Shown piece after piece: positions 20,110-29,053 of a stretch of 64,000 nucleotides of DNA. Within the stretch, counting starts at the first letter, position 1. The number at the start of each line of letters is the position of its first letter. The notes beneath the pieces were generated by a model. That model saw only the letters and a program-made list of their open reading frames with translations, did not search any database and was not told the DNA's origin. The DNA is from Bacillus mycoides. Lineage in GTDB: Bacteria > Bacillota > Bacilli > Bacillales > Bacillaceae_G. The position numbers were made by a program, and so were the translations under genes. Where the stretch lies: positions 4,087,001 to 4,151,000 of the forward strand of contig NZ_CP036132.1 in the NCBI RefSeq assembly GCF_018742245.1, read 5' to 3'.

Positions 20110-21381
20110 CTATATTAATTTCTCTGCTACATATGAAGCAAATACATCTAACGCTACTTCTTCTTGTCCGCCTGTTGCCATATCTTTTAAGTTAATGATG
20201 CCTTTATCTAGCTCATCTTCCCCTAATACAGCTACGTATTTCGCATTTAAACGATCTGCAGATTTAAATTGTGCTTTCATTTTGCGATCTAAATAATCTT
20301 TTTCAACTGCTAGTCCAGCTTTACGAAGATCAAACGCAATTTTCGCAGCTTGGTCTTTCGCTTTTTCACCAAGTGCTACAACGTAACAATCAATACTATG
20401 TTCAATTGGTAACTCAATATTTTCAGCCTTCAGCGCCATAATTAAACGCTCAATACTCATCGCAAAACCGATACCTGGCATTTCCGGTCCACCGATTTCT
20501 TGTACAAGTCCGTTATAACGGCCACCGCCACTTAATGTTGTGATAGCACCGAAACCTTCTGCCTCACTCATAATTTCAAAAACAGTGTGTTGGTAGTAGT
20601 CTAAACCACGTACTAAATTCGGATCTTTCTCAAATGGAACATCCATCATCGTTAGTAGTTCTTGTACTTTGTCGTAGTATACTGCCGAACCTTCGTTTAA
20701 GTATTCTGTAATAGATGGTGCCGTGCTCATTAATTCATGATTACGGTCCTTCTTACAGTCTAAAATACGAAGAGGGTTTTTTTCTAAGCGAGATTGGCAA
20801 TCAGAACAGAATTCTCCGATGCGCGGCTCAAAGTGAGCAATTAACGCATCACGGTGTGCTTGACGACTCGCTGCATCACCTAAGCTATTTAATACAACTT
20901 TAATATTTTTTAAGCCCATACCGCGGTAAAACTCTACAGCAAGTGCAATTACTTCTGCATCAATTGCTGGATCGTTACTACCAATTGCTTCAATACCGAA
21001 CTGTACGAATTGACGATAGCGACCTGCTTGTGGTCTTTCATAACGGAACATTTGGCCGATATAGTATAATTTTGTTGGTTGTGTTGCATCACCGAACATT
21101 TTGTTTTCAACGTAAGAACGTACAACAGGTGCAGTACCTTCTGGACGTAATGTTAAACTACGCTCTCCACGGTCTTGGAATGAATACATTTCTTTTTGTA
21201 CGATATCTGTCGTATCACCAACACCACGTAAAAATAGCTCTGTGTGCTCAAAAATTGGTGTACGAATTTCTTTATAATTGTAACGACGGCAAATGTCGCG
21301 CGCTTGCCCTTCGATATACTGCCATAACTCTACACTACCTGGAAGAATATCTTGCGTTCCGCGTGGGATTTGAATAGACAT
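20110..21381 (-). CDS. hisS: Histidyl-tRNA synthetase
   Basis: 423 residues starting [20 protein letters not shown]. Class II motifs are visible ([34 protein letters not shown]), as is the histidine-binding [15 protein letters not shown]. It charges tRNA-His. GGAGG lies eight bases before this ATG. The open frame extends 69 codons further upstream, but that stretch is the T-box leader RNA and is not translated. It is the first gene of the hisS-aspS operon. Confidence 0.96.
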   Translation of the reverse strand: MSIQIPRGTQDILPGSVELWQYIEGQARDICRRYNYKEIRTPIFEHTELFLRGVGDTTDIVQKEMYSFQDRGERSLTLRPEGTAPVVRSYVENKMFGDATQPTKLYYIGQMFRYERPQAGRYRQFVQFGIEAIGSNDPAIDAEVIALAVEFYRGMGLKNIKVVLNSLGDAASRQAHRDALIAHFEPRIGEFCSDCQSRLEKNPLRILDCKKDRNHELMSTAPSITEYLNEGSAVYYDKVQELLTMMDVPFEKDPNLVRGLDYYQHTVFEIMSEAEGFGAITTLSGGGRYNGLVQEIGGPEMPGIGFAMSIERLIMALKAENIELPIEHSIDCYVVALGEKAKDQAAKIAFDLRKAGLAVEKDYLDRKMKAQFKSADRLNAKYVAVLGEDELDKGIINLKDMATGGQEEVALDVFASYVAEKLI

Positions 21382-21420
21382 ATTCAGTTCCTCCTCAAAT
21401 TGTTTTAATCTTAATAAAAA

Positions 21421-21695
21421 TAAAAAAACTCCCGCCTCTACTGTTTGAACAGTAGGGACGAGAGTATTATACCCGTGGTGCCACCCTAATTGAAGCACGT
21501 ATGCTTCCACTTTTTTAATAACGCTTAAATTTGCGTTCATCTCTACTAAGCGTATAAGCCTTTCAAGTTGAAACCTACAGAGTGTCATTCAATCAGTCAT
21601 CATGTAGAAATGTTTTCAGCCTAGGACATTTCTTCTCTTTCCATGTGTATCTCATTTACTCTCCTCTATCAACGGCTATATTCATATGTAAATAT
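21421..21695 (-). promoter_or_regulatory. T-box riboswitch leader of hisS-aspS
   Basis: The T-box sequence AGGGTGGCACCACGGG is at 21487-21472, followed by a strong terminator hairpin (ACTCTCGTCCCTACTG paired with CAGTAGAGGCGGGAGT, about 21428-21464) and a T run. Stem I lies at about 21590-21680. The best specifier candidate is GACAC at 21586-21582, which contains both GAC (Asp) and CAC (His) in overlapping frames. This would suit an operon encoding both synthetases. Confidence 0.92.
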
Positions 21696-21701
21696 AAAAT
21701 T

Positions 21702-21730
21702 ACTATACGTTTGTTGAGTAGGATTGTCAA
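21702..21730 (-). promoter_or_regulatory. SigA-type promoter for hisS-aspS
   Basis: TTGACA (21730-21725) and TATAGT (21707-21702), spaced exactly 17 bases, just ahead of the T-box leader. Confidence 0.72.
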
Positions 21731-21735
21731 GTGCT

Positions 21736-21912
21736 CTAAGAGCGCTCAATTTGCTTCTTTAGGCGCTTTACATCTTGTAGTGAAATTCCAAACTCAGAAG
21801 CAAGCTCCATTGAAGTATTGTTTTGTTCTTTTGAAATAAAATCATGTAAATTTACGTTAAACAGTTGATTTGCACCATTTGTAACAGAATGCCCTTTTTC
21901 ATTCATACGCAT
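21736..21912 (-). CDS. Small HTH-like protein of unknown function
   Basis: 58 residues from the ATG at 21912, beginning MRMNEKGHSVTNGANQLFNV. The C-terminal half, SMELASEFGISLQDVKRLKK, looks like the helix-turn-helix of a sigma-70 region 4 or small regulator. GTGAGGG is eight bases before this ATG; an in-frame TTG seven codons upstream is a poorer start. It lies between dtd and the hisS promoter, which begins almost at its stop. I do not recognise a characterised family. Confidence 0.6.
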   Translation of the reverse strand: MRMNEKGHSVTNGANQLFNVNLHDFISKEQNNTSMELASEFGISLQDVKRLKKQIERS

Positions 21913-22037
21913 ACGTATATCCCTCACATTCAATATGGATGTTTTACTTTTTATTGTTCCATATTGATGAGATAGTTATACATAGCCGAAACAGCTATTG
22001 ATTCCAAATAACTAAACAAAACATACCAAAATGTATG

Positions 22038-22069
22038 AAAAAAAGAGAGGATCCTATAATCCTCTCTTC
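22038..22069 (-). terminator. Intrinsic terminator after dtd
   Basis: On the minus strand AGAGAGGAT pairs with the ATCCTCTCT arm around a short loop and seven T residues follow. Confidence 0.85.
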
Positions 22070-22079
22070 CCCGGCAACA

Positions 22080-22520
22080 CTATTTACTTTCTACAATTAA
22101 GGTCACCGGACCATCATTGATTAAAGAAACATCCATCATTGCTCCGAACTGCCCTGTCTCCACATGTAGTCCTTGTTTACGAACTTCTTCATTAAAGAAA
22201 TCATATAAACGCTCTGCATAATCAGGTTTCGCAGCATCCATAAAGTTTGGACGTCTTCCTTTACGGCAATCTCCGTATAATGTAAATTGCGAAATAGATA
22301 GAACTTGTCCCTTCATATCAAGTACAGAGTGGTTCATCTTTCCGCTCTCATCTTCAAAAATACGTAGGTTTGCAATTTTTTCTGCGATATAAGTTGCATC
22401 TTTTTCTGTATCTTCATGCGTAATGCCAACTAGTAATGTTAAACCGAATGGAATTTGTCCTACAATCTCACCATCTACTGTGACAGACGCTTCCTTTGAT
22501 CGCTGTAAAACAACTCTCAT
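22080..22520 (-). CDS. dtd: D-aminoacyl-tRNA deacylase
   Basis: 146 residues, the usual DTD size. Signature blocks are [18 protein letters not shown] at the start, [19 protein letters not shown] near residue 75 and the cross-subunit [12 protein letters not shown] at the C-terminus, which carries the Gly-Pro motif that rejects L-aminoacyl groups. It removes D-amino acids (and glycine) from tRNA. It starts 17 bases after rel stops, and the two are a conserved pair in Bacillus. Confidence 0.95.
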   Translation of the reverse strand: MRVVLQRSKEASVTVDGEIVGQIPFGLTLLVGITHEDTEKDATYIAEKIANLRIFEDESGKMNHSVLDMKGQVLSISQFTLYGDCRKGRRPNFMDAAKPDYAERLYDFFNEEVRKQGLHVETGQFGAMMDVSLINDGPVTLIVESK

Positions 22521-22537
22521 CTTTTCTACACTCCCTA

Positions 22538-24721
22538 TTAATGCATCATGCGTCGTACGGCATAAATTTCTGGAACACGTTTAATGCGCTCCACTACTTT
22601 TTTCAAGTGTTGTAAGTTTCGAATAGAAATCGACATGTTAATCGTTGCCATCTTATTACGATCACTTCTACCAGAAACAGCTGAGATATACGTCTTCGTT
22701 TCTGTAACAGCTTGTAATACTTCATTCAATAAACCACGACGATCATAGCCTGAAATTTCAATATCAACATTGTATTCAATTTCTTTTTCAGGACTACCTT
22801 CCCAATCTACTTCTAGTAAACGCTCTACCGCTTCTTCTGTATGCACATTGACGCAATCGCAACGGTGAATTGATACGCCTCGACCTTTCGTAATATACCC
22901 AACGATATCATCGCCTGGAACTGGGTTACAGCATTTTGATAAACGAATTAACAAATTATCTGCACCACTTACCTTTACACCAGAATCCCATTTTCGAATT
23001 TTCATCGGTTTACGAACTTCTTTAACTTCAACGATTTCTTCTTCTTCACGTTGTTTACGGAACTTGTCCGTTAGTCGCGTAACAATTTGTGCAGCTGTAA
23101 TTCCGTTGTATCCAACTGCTGCAAACATATCTTCTTCATTTGCAAAGTTAAACTTCTCAGCAACACGTTTTAAATTATCAAGTGCTAATACTTCTTTCAT
23201 TTCATACTCTAAGCCACGCACTTCTTTTTCAACAAGTTCACGGCCTTTTTCAATATTTTCATCTCTACGTTGCTTCTTAAAGAATTGACGTATTTTATTT
23301 TTCGCATGAGATGTTTGAGCTAGCTTTACCCAATCTTGACTTGGGCCATACGAATGTTTCGATGTTAAAATTTCAATGATGTCACCAGTTTTCAGCTTAT
23401 AATCAAGTGTCACCATTTTCCCGTTTACTTTTGCACCAATTGTTTTGTTTCCAATTTCCGAATGGACACGATATGAAAAATCAATTGGGACAGAGCCAAG
23501 AGGTAATTCCATTACATCGCCTTTCGGTGTAAAGACAAATACCATATCAGAGAACAAATCAATTTTTAATGATTCCATAAACTCTTCTGCATTAGAAGCT
23601 TCATTTTGCCATTCTAATATTTGACGGAACCATGTTAGTTTTTTCTCTAATGTACCCGTTGTTTCTGCTGCTTTACCTTCTTTATACGCCCAATGTGCCG
23701 CAATCCCGAATTCTGCAATTTCGTGCATTTCTTTCGTACGAATTTGCACTTCAAGCGGGTCACCTTTCGGCCCAATTACAGTCGTATGAAGAGATTGATA
23801 TAGATTTGCTTTTGGCATTGCAATATAATCTTTAAAACGACCCGGCATTGGCTTCCAGCACGTATGAATAATTCCAAGCACCGCATAGCAATCTTTAATA
23901 CTATTCACAACGACACGTACAGCTAGTAAATCGTAAATTTCATTGAATTGTTTATTTTGCAATGCCATTTTACGATAAATACTGTAAATATGTTTTGGTC
24001 TTCCAGAAATCTCAGGTTGAATTGAAACCTCTTTTAATTTCTCACGAATGCCAGTCATTACTTCATCTAAATATTCTTCACGCTCTGCACGTTTACGCTT
24101 CATTAAATTCACAATACGATAATATTGCTGCGGGTTTAAATAGCGAAGTGACGTATCCTCTAGCTCCCATTTAATAGTACTAATTCCGAGTCTATGTGCT
24201 AAAGGTGCAAAGATTTCTAATGTTTCATTTGCAATGCGTCGCTGCTTCTCTTGAGGCAAATGTTTCAATGTACGCATATTATGAAGACGATCAGCTAGTT
24301 TAATTAAAATAACTCGAATATCTTGAGCCATTGCGATAAACATTTTGCGATGGTTTTCTGCTTGTTGTTGCTCATGAGATTTATATTTAATCTTTCCGAG
24401 CTTTGTAACGCCATCGACAAGCATAGCGATTTCTTTATTAAATTCCCGTTCAATATCTTCTAATGTAATTTCTGTATCTTCCACTACATCATGCAAGAAA
24501 CCTGCCGATACTGTAGCCGGATCCATGTGTAAATCAACTAAAATACCTGCAACTTGAATTGGGTGAATAATATATGGTTCACCCGATTTTCTATATTGTT
24601 CGCTATGTGCATCGCGCGCATATTCATAAGCACGTGCCACTAGCTCAATATCTTCATCCGCTAAATATTGACTTGCTTTCTCGAGTACCTGTTCAGCTGT
24701 TAGTACCTGCTCATTTGCCAT
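22538..24721 (-). CDS. rel: Bifunctional (p)ppGpp synthetase/hydrolase Rel
   Basis: 727 residues, a full RSH enzyme. The HD hydrolase domain shows [15 protein letters not shown] and [14 protein letters not shown] near residues 50-80; the synthetase domain shows [20 protein letters not shown] near 310; then TGS ([20 protein letters not shown]), a zinc-finger region with [19 protein letters not shown], and a C-terminal ACT domain. It makes and degrades the stringent-response alarmone. AAGGTG precedes the ATG. A promoter is visible at 24784-24812, separate from the upstream apt gene, which ends in its own terminator. Confidence 0.96.
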   Translation of the reverse strand: MANEQVLTAEQVLEKASQYLADEDIELVARAYEYARDAHSEQYRKSGEPYIIHPIQVAGILVDLHMDPATVSAGFLHDVVEDTEITLEDIEREFNKEIAMLVDGVTKLGKIKYKSHEQQQAENHRKMFIAMAQDIRVILIKLADRLHNMRTLKHLPQEKQRRIANETLEIFAPLAHRLGISTIKWELEDTSLRYLNPQQYYRIVNLMKRKRAEREEYLDEVMTGIREKLKEVSIQPEISGRPKHIYSIYRKMALQNKQFNEIYDLLAVRVVVNSIKDCYAVLGIIHTCWKPMPGRFKDYIAMPKANLYQSLHTTVIGPKGDPLEVQIRTKEMHEIAEFGIAAHWAYKEGKAAETTGTLEKKLTWFRQILEWQNEASNAEEFMESLKIDLFSDMVFVFTPKGDVMELPLGSVPIDFSYRVHSEIGNKTIGAKVNGKMVTLDYKLKTGDIIEILTSKHSYGPSQDWVKLAQTSHAKNKIRQFFKKQRRDENIEKGRELVEKEVRGLEYEMKEVLALDNLKRVAEKFNFANEEDMFAAVGYNGITAAQIVTRLTDKFRKQREEEEIVEVKEVRKPMKIRKWDSGVKVSGADNLLIRLSKCCNPVPGDDIVGYITKGRGVSIHRCDCVNVHTEEAVERLLEVDWEGSPEKEIEYNVDIEISGYDRRGLLNEVLQAVTETKTYISAVSGRSDRNKMATINMSISIRNLQHLKKVVERIKRVPEIYAVRRMMH

Positions 24722-24783
24722 CGAATCACCTTTTATTGAAAATTGACTTTATCTTTATTAAGTAGAATAAATTATATTCTATC

Positions 24784-24812
24784 ATTATAACCCAATGATT
24801 GTGAATTGTGAA
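24784..24812 (-). promoter_or_regulatory. Candidate promoter for rel-dtd
   Basis: TTCACA (24812-24807) and a consensus TATAAT (24789-24784) spaced 17 bases. Confidence 0.6.
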
Positions 24813-24862
24813 AAGGAAAAGATTTTACTGACATTTCACCTTATTTTTTTGTGCAATTATAC

Positions 24863-24904
24863 AAAAGTACCCGTTCCTCTCCAAGAGATTCACGGGTACT
24901 TTTT
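24863..24904 (-). terminator. Intrinsic terminator after apt
   Basis: AAAAGTACCCG and CGGGTACTTTT arms flank a 20-base loop; T residues follow on both strands. Confidence 0.75.
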
Positions 24905-24931
24905 ATCACCGTAGTTTTACCTATATAGCGA

Positions 24932-25444
24932 TTAGTATTTTTCTAATACTAATACATCGTAACCATCTAACATTTTACGACCATCTAAGTAAGTAAGCTC
25001 TACTAAGAATGCAATTCCTGCTACAACTCCGCCAAGTTCTTCAACTAGTTTAATTGTCGCTTCGATTGTTCCACCTGTAGCCAATAGGTCATCTGTAATT
25101 AATACACGTTGACCTGGCTTAATTGCATCTTTATGGATTGTTAAAACATCTGTTCCATATTCTTTACCGTAGTCAACTGTAATTACTTCACGTGGTAATT
25201 TCCCTAATTTACGAACTGGTGCGAACCCTAATTCTAATGCATAAGAAACTGGGCAACCGATAATAAAACCACGCGCTTCTGGCCCTACTACAACATCAAT
25301 GTCTCTTTTTTTTGCATAAGCAACGATTTCATCTGTTGCTGCTTTGTATGCTTTTCCGTCGTTCATTAAAGGTGTAATGTCTTTGAACACAATACCTTCT
25401 TTCGGATAGTCTGGTACAATTGCGATATGTTGCTTGAAATCCAT
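24932..25444 (-). CDS. apt: Adenine phosphoribosyltransferase
   Basis: 170 residues. The PRPP-binding loop [20 protein letters not shown] near residues 118-137 and the early [14 protein letters not shown] are diagnostic. The enzyme salvages adenine to AMP in the cytoplasm. GAGGAGG precedes the ATG. It follows recJ by 65 bases and is probably driven by the recJ promoter, giving the common recJ-apt arrangement. Confidence 0.96.
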   Translation of the reverse strand: MDFKQHIAIVPDYPKEGIVFKDITPLMNDGKAYKAATDEIVAYAKKRDIDVVVGPEARGFIIGCPVSYALELGFAPVRKLGKLPREVITVDYGKEYGTDVLTIHKDAIKPGQRVLITDDLLATGGTIEATIKLVEELGGVVAGIAFLVELTYLDGRKMLDGYDVLVLEKY

Positions 25445-25509
25445 ATTTCTGAATCCTCCTCAGATATAAAAGGTTTGTAAATGCAAATCCTTTACCCTAA
25501 CTGTTCTAC

Positions 25510-27831
25510 TTATTTATGATTACGAATCGTTTCAAACCATGTATATAGTTGCTGATATGTGCTATAAACCAATTCTTTCTCTAATTGTAAGTGGTTCATT
25601 TTCTCACGATATGTGTTCGATTCAATTAAATCACGCTTTTGTTTTTTTTCTGCCATAAAAATGACACCGTCTTTTATTGTAACAAATTCTAACTCAAAAA
25701 ACACCTGTGTCATGAAATTTACTGTATCTTTTGACCAACCTTTATGACGACACAGTTGTTCCCCATATTGCTTTAAAGAAAATGGTGTTTTTTGGCTTAA
25801 GAAAGAATAGTACCATTTAAAGTGTTCCCTCGTTGGGACTGTACTAAATAAATGATTGTTCTCTTGATAGAATAGCGTGTAAATTCGAGATGGAAATCCT
25901 ACTTTAAATAAATCACGCAATTCATCTGTTCCTTTCGGCAAATCGAGTAACACAATATATTGATCATCTAAATGCGTTACCTCTGATGCATGCACGAGCT
26001 GTTCTTTATAGCCTTCTAAAGAAAACTTATTCAATACCTCTTCAGAAAAATACACCATGGTTATTTTTTCTTTCGGAAGTTCTGCTAAATTTGCTTCTAC
26101 ATTACGCATACTACGCCAGTCAAATAATTGCCATGCCTCTACAGCAATATCTTGCACCATTAATTGCGGCTTTTTAAAGTTATTCCATTCATTAATGGAC
26201 GCTTCTCCTACTACAGAAACCTTCGCAACTGGAGAGATTTCTTTCGCATAAGCACCAAATCCAAATCCAATTGTATCCAGTGTTGCTTGTCCATCACGAA
26301 GAGCCATTTTTAAATGCGAACCATCAGATCCAATTGCACGGATACTTTCTAAGTCAGCATCTTTCACCGCAATACGCGGTTTCGGATTTCCCACGCCAAA
26401 TGGCGCTAACTTTTGCATCTCCTCAATCGCGGCAAGCGTTACATCCTCTACTTTACAAAATGCATCCACTGCTGTAATCGGAATAAAATCTTCTTCTGTT
26501 AAAACCGCATCTGCTTGCTCATTTAACCTGCGTCTTAATTCATCCACATCATTCATATTAAGCGTCATTCCCGCCGCCATCGGATGACCTCCGAAATGCG
26601 GTAACAATTCACGGCAATCTGAAAGGTTTGCAAACAAATCAAATCCTGCAATACTACGAGCCGATCCCTTTGCTGTTTCTTTATGAGGATCAATGCTTAA
26701 TACAATCGTCGGACGATAAAAACGTTCAACTAACTTAGAAGCGACAATTCCAATTACCCCTGGATTCCAACCTTCTTTTGCAAGGACTAATACTTTATTT
26801 TCTTCCGGCGGGAATTTATTTTCGACTTCAGCGATAGCTTCTTCTGTAATTTGCTTTACAATATCTTTTCGAAGTGTGTTCAGCTCATCAATTTCTTCAG
26901 CTAGCTCTTTCGCTTCCTCTGGATCTTCTGATAATAAAAGGTGTACAGCAGGTGTTGCATCTTCCAAACGACCAACTGCATTAATACGAGGTGCGAGTGA
27001 GAATCCGATGCTTTCTTCTGTAATTTCGCTTTGCGAAACGTTAGCAACTTTAAATAACGCCTTTAAACCGATATTTCGAGTCATTCGCATATGCTTCAGT
27101 CCACGCTGTACTAACAATCTATTTTCACCGTGAAGCGATACTAAATCGGCTACCGTACCGATTACTGCAATTTCCAATAAATGCTCTGGTACACGGCCCA
27201 AAAGTGCATGTGCAACTTTAAATGCAACACCAACACCCGCTAAATAATGAAACGGATAAACACCGCCTTCTAATTTCGGATGAATAATCGCAAATGCCTC
27301 TGGTAACTCTGGTGGCGGCTCATGATGATCTGTAATAATAAGATCTATCCCAAGTTCCTTCGCTACCTTCGCTTCATGTACCGCTGCGATACCAGTATCG
27401 ACAGTAATAATTAGTGAGAACCCTGCACTGTGCGCCCAACGAAACGCTTCTTCATTTGGCCCATAGCCTTCAGTAAAACGATTTGGAATATAAAATTCTA
27501 CTTCTGCACCTAATTCTTTGAGAGCAAGATATAACACAGTCGTACTACTTACTCCGTCCGCATCATAATCGCCAAATATTAATATTTGTTCTCCATTTTC
27601 AATGGCCTTTTTCACACGTTCTACAGTCCGATCCATTCCTTCAAGTAAAAATGGATCATGAAATTCTTGATCTGCTGTATTTAAAAAGTCTACAATCTTA
27701 TCTTCTGTATTTAAGCCTCTACCGAGAAATAATGAAGTCACAAGAGGTGATAGTTGCAATTTATTTGCTAATTCACTCACTAGTTCCTCATTATATTCTT
27801 TTTCTTTCCAACGCGTCTTCGGTTGTAACAC
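25510..27831 (-). CDS. recJ: Single-stranded-DNA-specific 5'-3' exonuclease RecJ
   Basis: 773 residues, the long Bacillus form. The DHH phosphoesterase domain has LIFGDYDADGVSSTTVLY near residues 83-100 and IITDHHEPPPELPEA; the DHHA1 domain carries HFGGHPMAAGMTL near residue 420; OB and C-terminal Bacillus-specific regions follow. It trims ssDNA in repair and recombination. The GTG at 27831 is preceded by AAGGGGTGA; longer readings start inside the promoter described at 27854-27882. It is transcribed with apt. Confidence 0.93.
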   Translation of the reverse strand: MLQPKTRWKEKEYNEELVSELANKLQLSPLVTSLFLGRGLNTEDKIVDFLNTADQEFHDPFLLEGMDRTVERVKKAIENGEQILIFGDYDADGVSSTTVLYLALKELGAEVEFYIPNRFTEGYGPNEEAFRWAHSAGFSLIITVDTGIAAVHEAKVAKELGIDLIITDHHEPPPELPEAFAIIHPKLEGGVYPFHYLAGVGVAFKVAHALLGRVPEHLLEIAVIGTVADLVSLHGENRLLVQRGLKHMRMTRNIGLKALFKVANVSQSEITEESIGFSLAPRINAVGRLEDATPAVHLLLSEDPEEAKELAEEIDELNTLRKDIVKQITEEAIAEVENKFPPEENKVLVLAKEGWNPGVIGIVASKLVERFYRPTIVLSIDPHKETAKGSARSIAGFDLFANLSDCRELLPHFGGHPMAAGMTLNMNDVDELRRRLNEQADAVLTEEDFIPITAVDAFCKVEDVTLAAIEEMQKLAPFGVGNPKPRIAVKDADLESIRAIGSDGSHLKMALRDGQATLDTIGFGFGAYAKEISPVAKVSVVGEASINEWNNFKKPQLMVQDIAVEAWQLFDWRSMRNVEANLAELPKEKITMVYFSEEVLNKFSLEGYKEQLVHASEVTHLDDQYIVLLDLPKGTDELRDLFKVGFPSRIYTLFYQENNHLFSTVPTREHFKWYYSFLSQKTPFSLKQYGEQLCRHKGWSKDTVNFMTQVFFELEFVTIKDGVIFMAEKKQKRDLIESNTYREKMNHLQLEKELVYSTYQQLYTWFETIRNHK

Positions 27832-27835
27832 GAAA

Positions 27836-27879
27836 TCACCCCTTAACCTATCCATTATACAAGACAGATTAAGGGGTGA
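27836..27879. repeat. Perfect 11-bp inverted repeat spanning the recJ promoter and ribosome site
   Basis: TCACCCCTTAA (27836-27846) and TTAAGGGGTGA (27869-27879) are exact reverse complements, 22 bases apart. The distal arm overlaps the -35 hexamer, the -10 box lies in the gap, and the proximal arm contains the recJ ribosome-binding site. This is an operator-like arrangement. Confidence 0.75.
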
Positions 27880-27882
27880 CAA
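27854..27882 (-). promoter_or_regulatory. SigA-type promoter for recJ-apt
   Basis: TTGTCA (27882-27877), 17-base spacer, then TATAAT (27859-27854) preceded by TG (extended -10). Transcription would start about 15-20 bases before the GTG start of recJ, giving a very short leader. Confidence 0.7.
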
Positions 27883-27932
27883 TATAATGCAAACTACGAT
27901 TCGATATCTATATAATTAAATATCCGTTATGT

Positions 27933-28826
27933 TTAATTTGGAGAATACGGATTAATATGTACAAAAACATTTTGTACGTTATCTTGTTTCATAAGTTTTT
28001 CTTTTACATGTTTTCCGATGCGATGACCTTCTTCTACAGTGATATATGGATCTACAGATACTTTAATATCAACAATAACATAGTGGCCATGTTCTCTTGC
28101 ATATAAAGAGCCGATTTTTTTCACACCTTCCACTTGAAAAACTGCCTCCCTAAGCGGAACAACATCTTCTTCATGCAGAACATGATCAAGCGTTGCATGA
28201 ATAGCTTCTGCTCCAATACTCCACGCCATCTTAGCAACGAGAATTGAGACAAATAATCCCGCAATTGGATCGGCATATACAAGCCAATCTATACCTAACT
28301 TACCGCCGATAATAGCTGCACAAATGCCGATTAAAGCTGCAATTGAAGAAAACACATCCGAACGATGTTCATATGCATTTGCAATAATTGCATCACTATT
28401 TATCCTCTTCCCTAATCGATATTTATACTGAAACATCCCTTCTTTCACTACAATCGAAAGAATAACTGCAAAGATCGTAATTCCTTTTGGTGGTTCTAAA
28501 TCTTGTGAAAAAGCTTTTATAGACGAAATCGCTATCTCTAGTCCAACAATAAATAATAATACCGCAACAATAATCGCTGAAATCGATTCCGCTTTACCAT
28601 GACCATACGGATGATCTTCATCAGGCGGTTGCTTTGCTGCTCGTAATCCAAAAAGTACAGCTAACGAGCCAATTACATCTGATCCAGAATGCACCGCATC
28701 CGCTAAAAGTGCCTTACTGTTTCCAATATAACCGATTACCGCTTTTACAATCGCTAATATAATATTACCAACGATTCCGACAATAGCACCAAACTCGGCC
28801 TGTTTAAAACGTTCATCTTTTTCCAT
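27933..28826 (-). CDS. Cation diffusion facilitator (CDF) family transporter
   Basis: 297 residues with six predicted membrane helices. The metal-site motifs are LLADAVHSGSDVIGS (helix 2) and NAYEHRSDVFSS (helix 5), and PDEDHPYGHGKAESISA marks the loop after helix 2. The cytoplasmic C-terminal domain (about 210-295) has the usual ferredoxin-like pattern ending VQNVFVHINPYSP. CDF proteins export divalent metals by proton exchange; B. subtilis relatives include manganese exporters, but the metal here is not evident. AAGGG precedes the ATG. It lies upstream of recJ on the same strand. Confidence 0.88.
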   Translation of the reverse strand: MEKDERFKQAEFGAIVGIVGNIILAIVKAVIGYIGNSKALLADAVHSGSDVIGSLAVLFGLRAAKQPPDEDHPYGHGKAESISAIIVAVLLFIVGLEIAISSIKAFSQDLEPPKGITIFAVILSIVVKEGMFQYKYRLGKRINSDAIIANAYEHRSDVFSSIAALIGICAAIIGGKLGIDWLVYADPIAGLFVSILVAKMAWSIGAEAIHATLDHVLHEEDVVPLREAVFQVEGVKKIGSLYAREHGHYVIVDIKVSVDPYITVEEGHRIGKHVKEKLMKQDNVQNVFVHINPYSPN

Positions 28827-28863
28827 AATTAAAATCCCTTCTTTTCTTAACCTCTCTTTTTAT

Positions 28864-28914
28864 CCCACTTTAACGAGCAGTAAGACTCCCACTGATTAAA
28901 GCTTCACTTTATTG
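28864..28914. repeat. Interspersed repeat related to the 11062 palindrome
   Basis: It contains CACTTTAACGAGCAGTA and ends GCTTCACTTTATTG; the same CACTTTAAtGAGCAGTA and TTTCACTTTATT phrases flank the palindrome at 11060-11143. It lies in the 227-base gap between the CDF gene and secDF. Confidence 0.5.
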
Positions 28915-28996
28915 TAACAAAAATAAAGATAACATCACCACTTTCTTCCATTTATCTCCCCTTAAAAAAGGCGCTACTTTATTGTGTCCGCAAACG

Positions 28997-29032
28997 AAAA
29001 AGAGATGCCTCATATAGAGACATCATCTTTTT
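28997..29032 (-). terminator. Intrinsic terminator after secDF
   Basis: AAAAAGATGATG pairs with CATCTCTTTTT on the minus strand, closing a loop of about 12 bases. Confidence 0.72.
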
Positions 29033-29053
29033 ATATGTTTTATGTTTTATTTT

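Noticed and set aside
21382..21588. N-terminal extension of HisS by 69 codons
   Set aside because: The stretch is the T-box leader and terminator; the strong ribosome site lies before the ATG at 21381 and the shorter protein matches the family.
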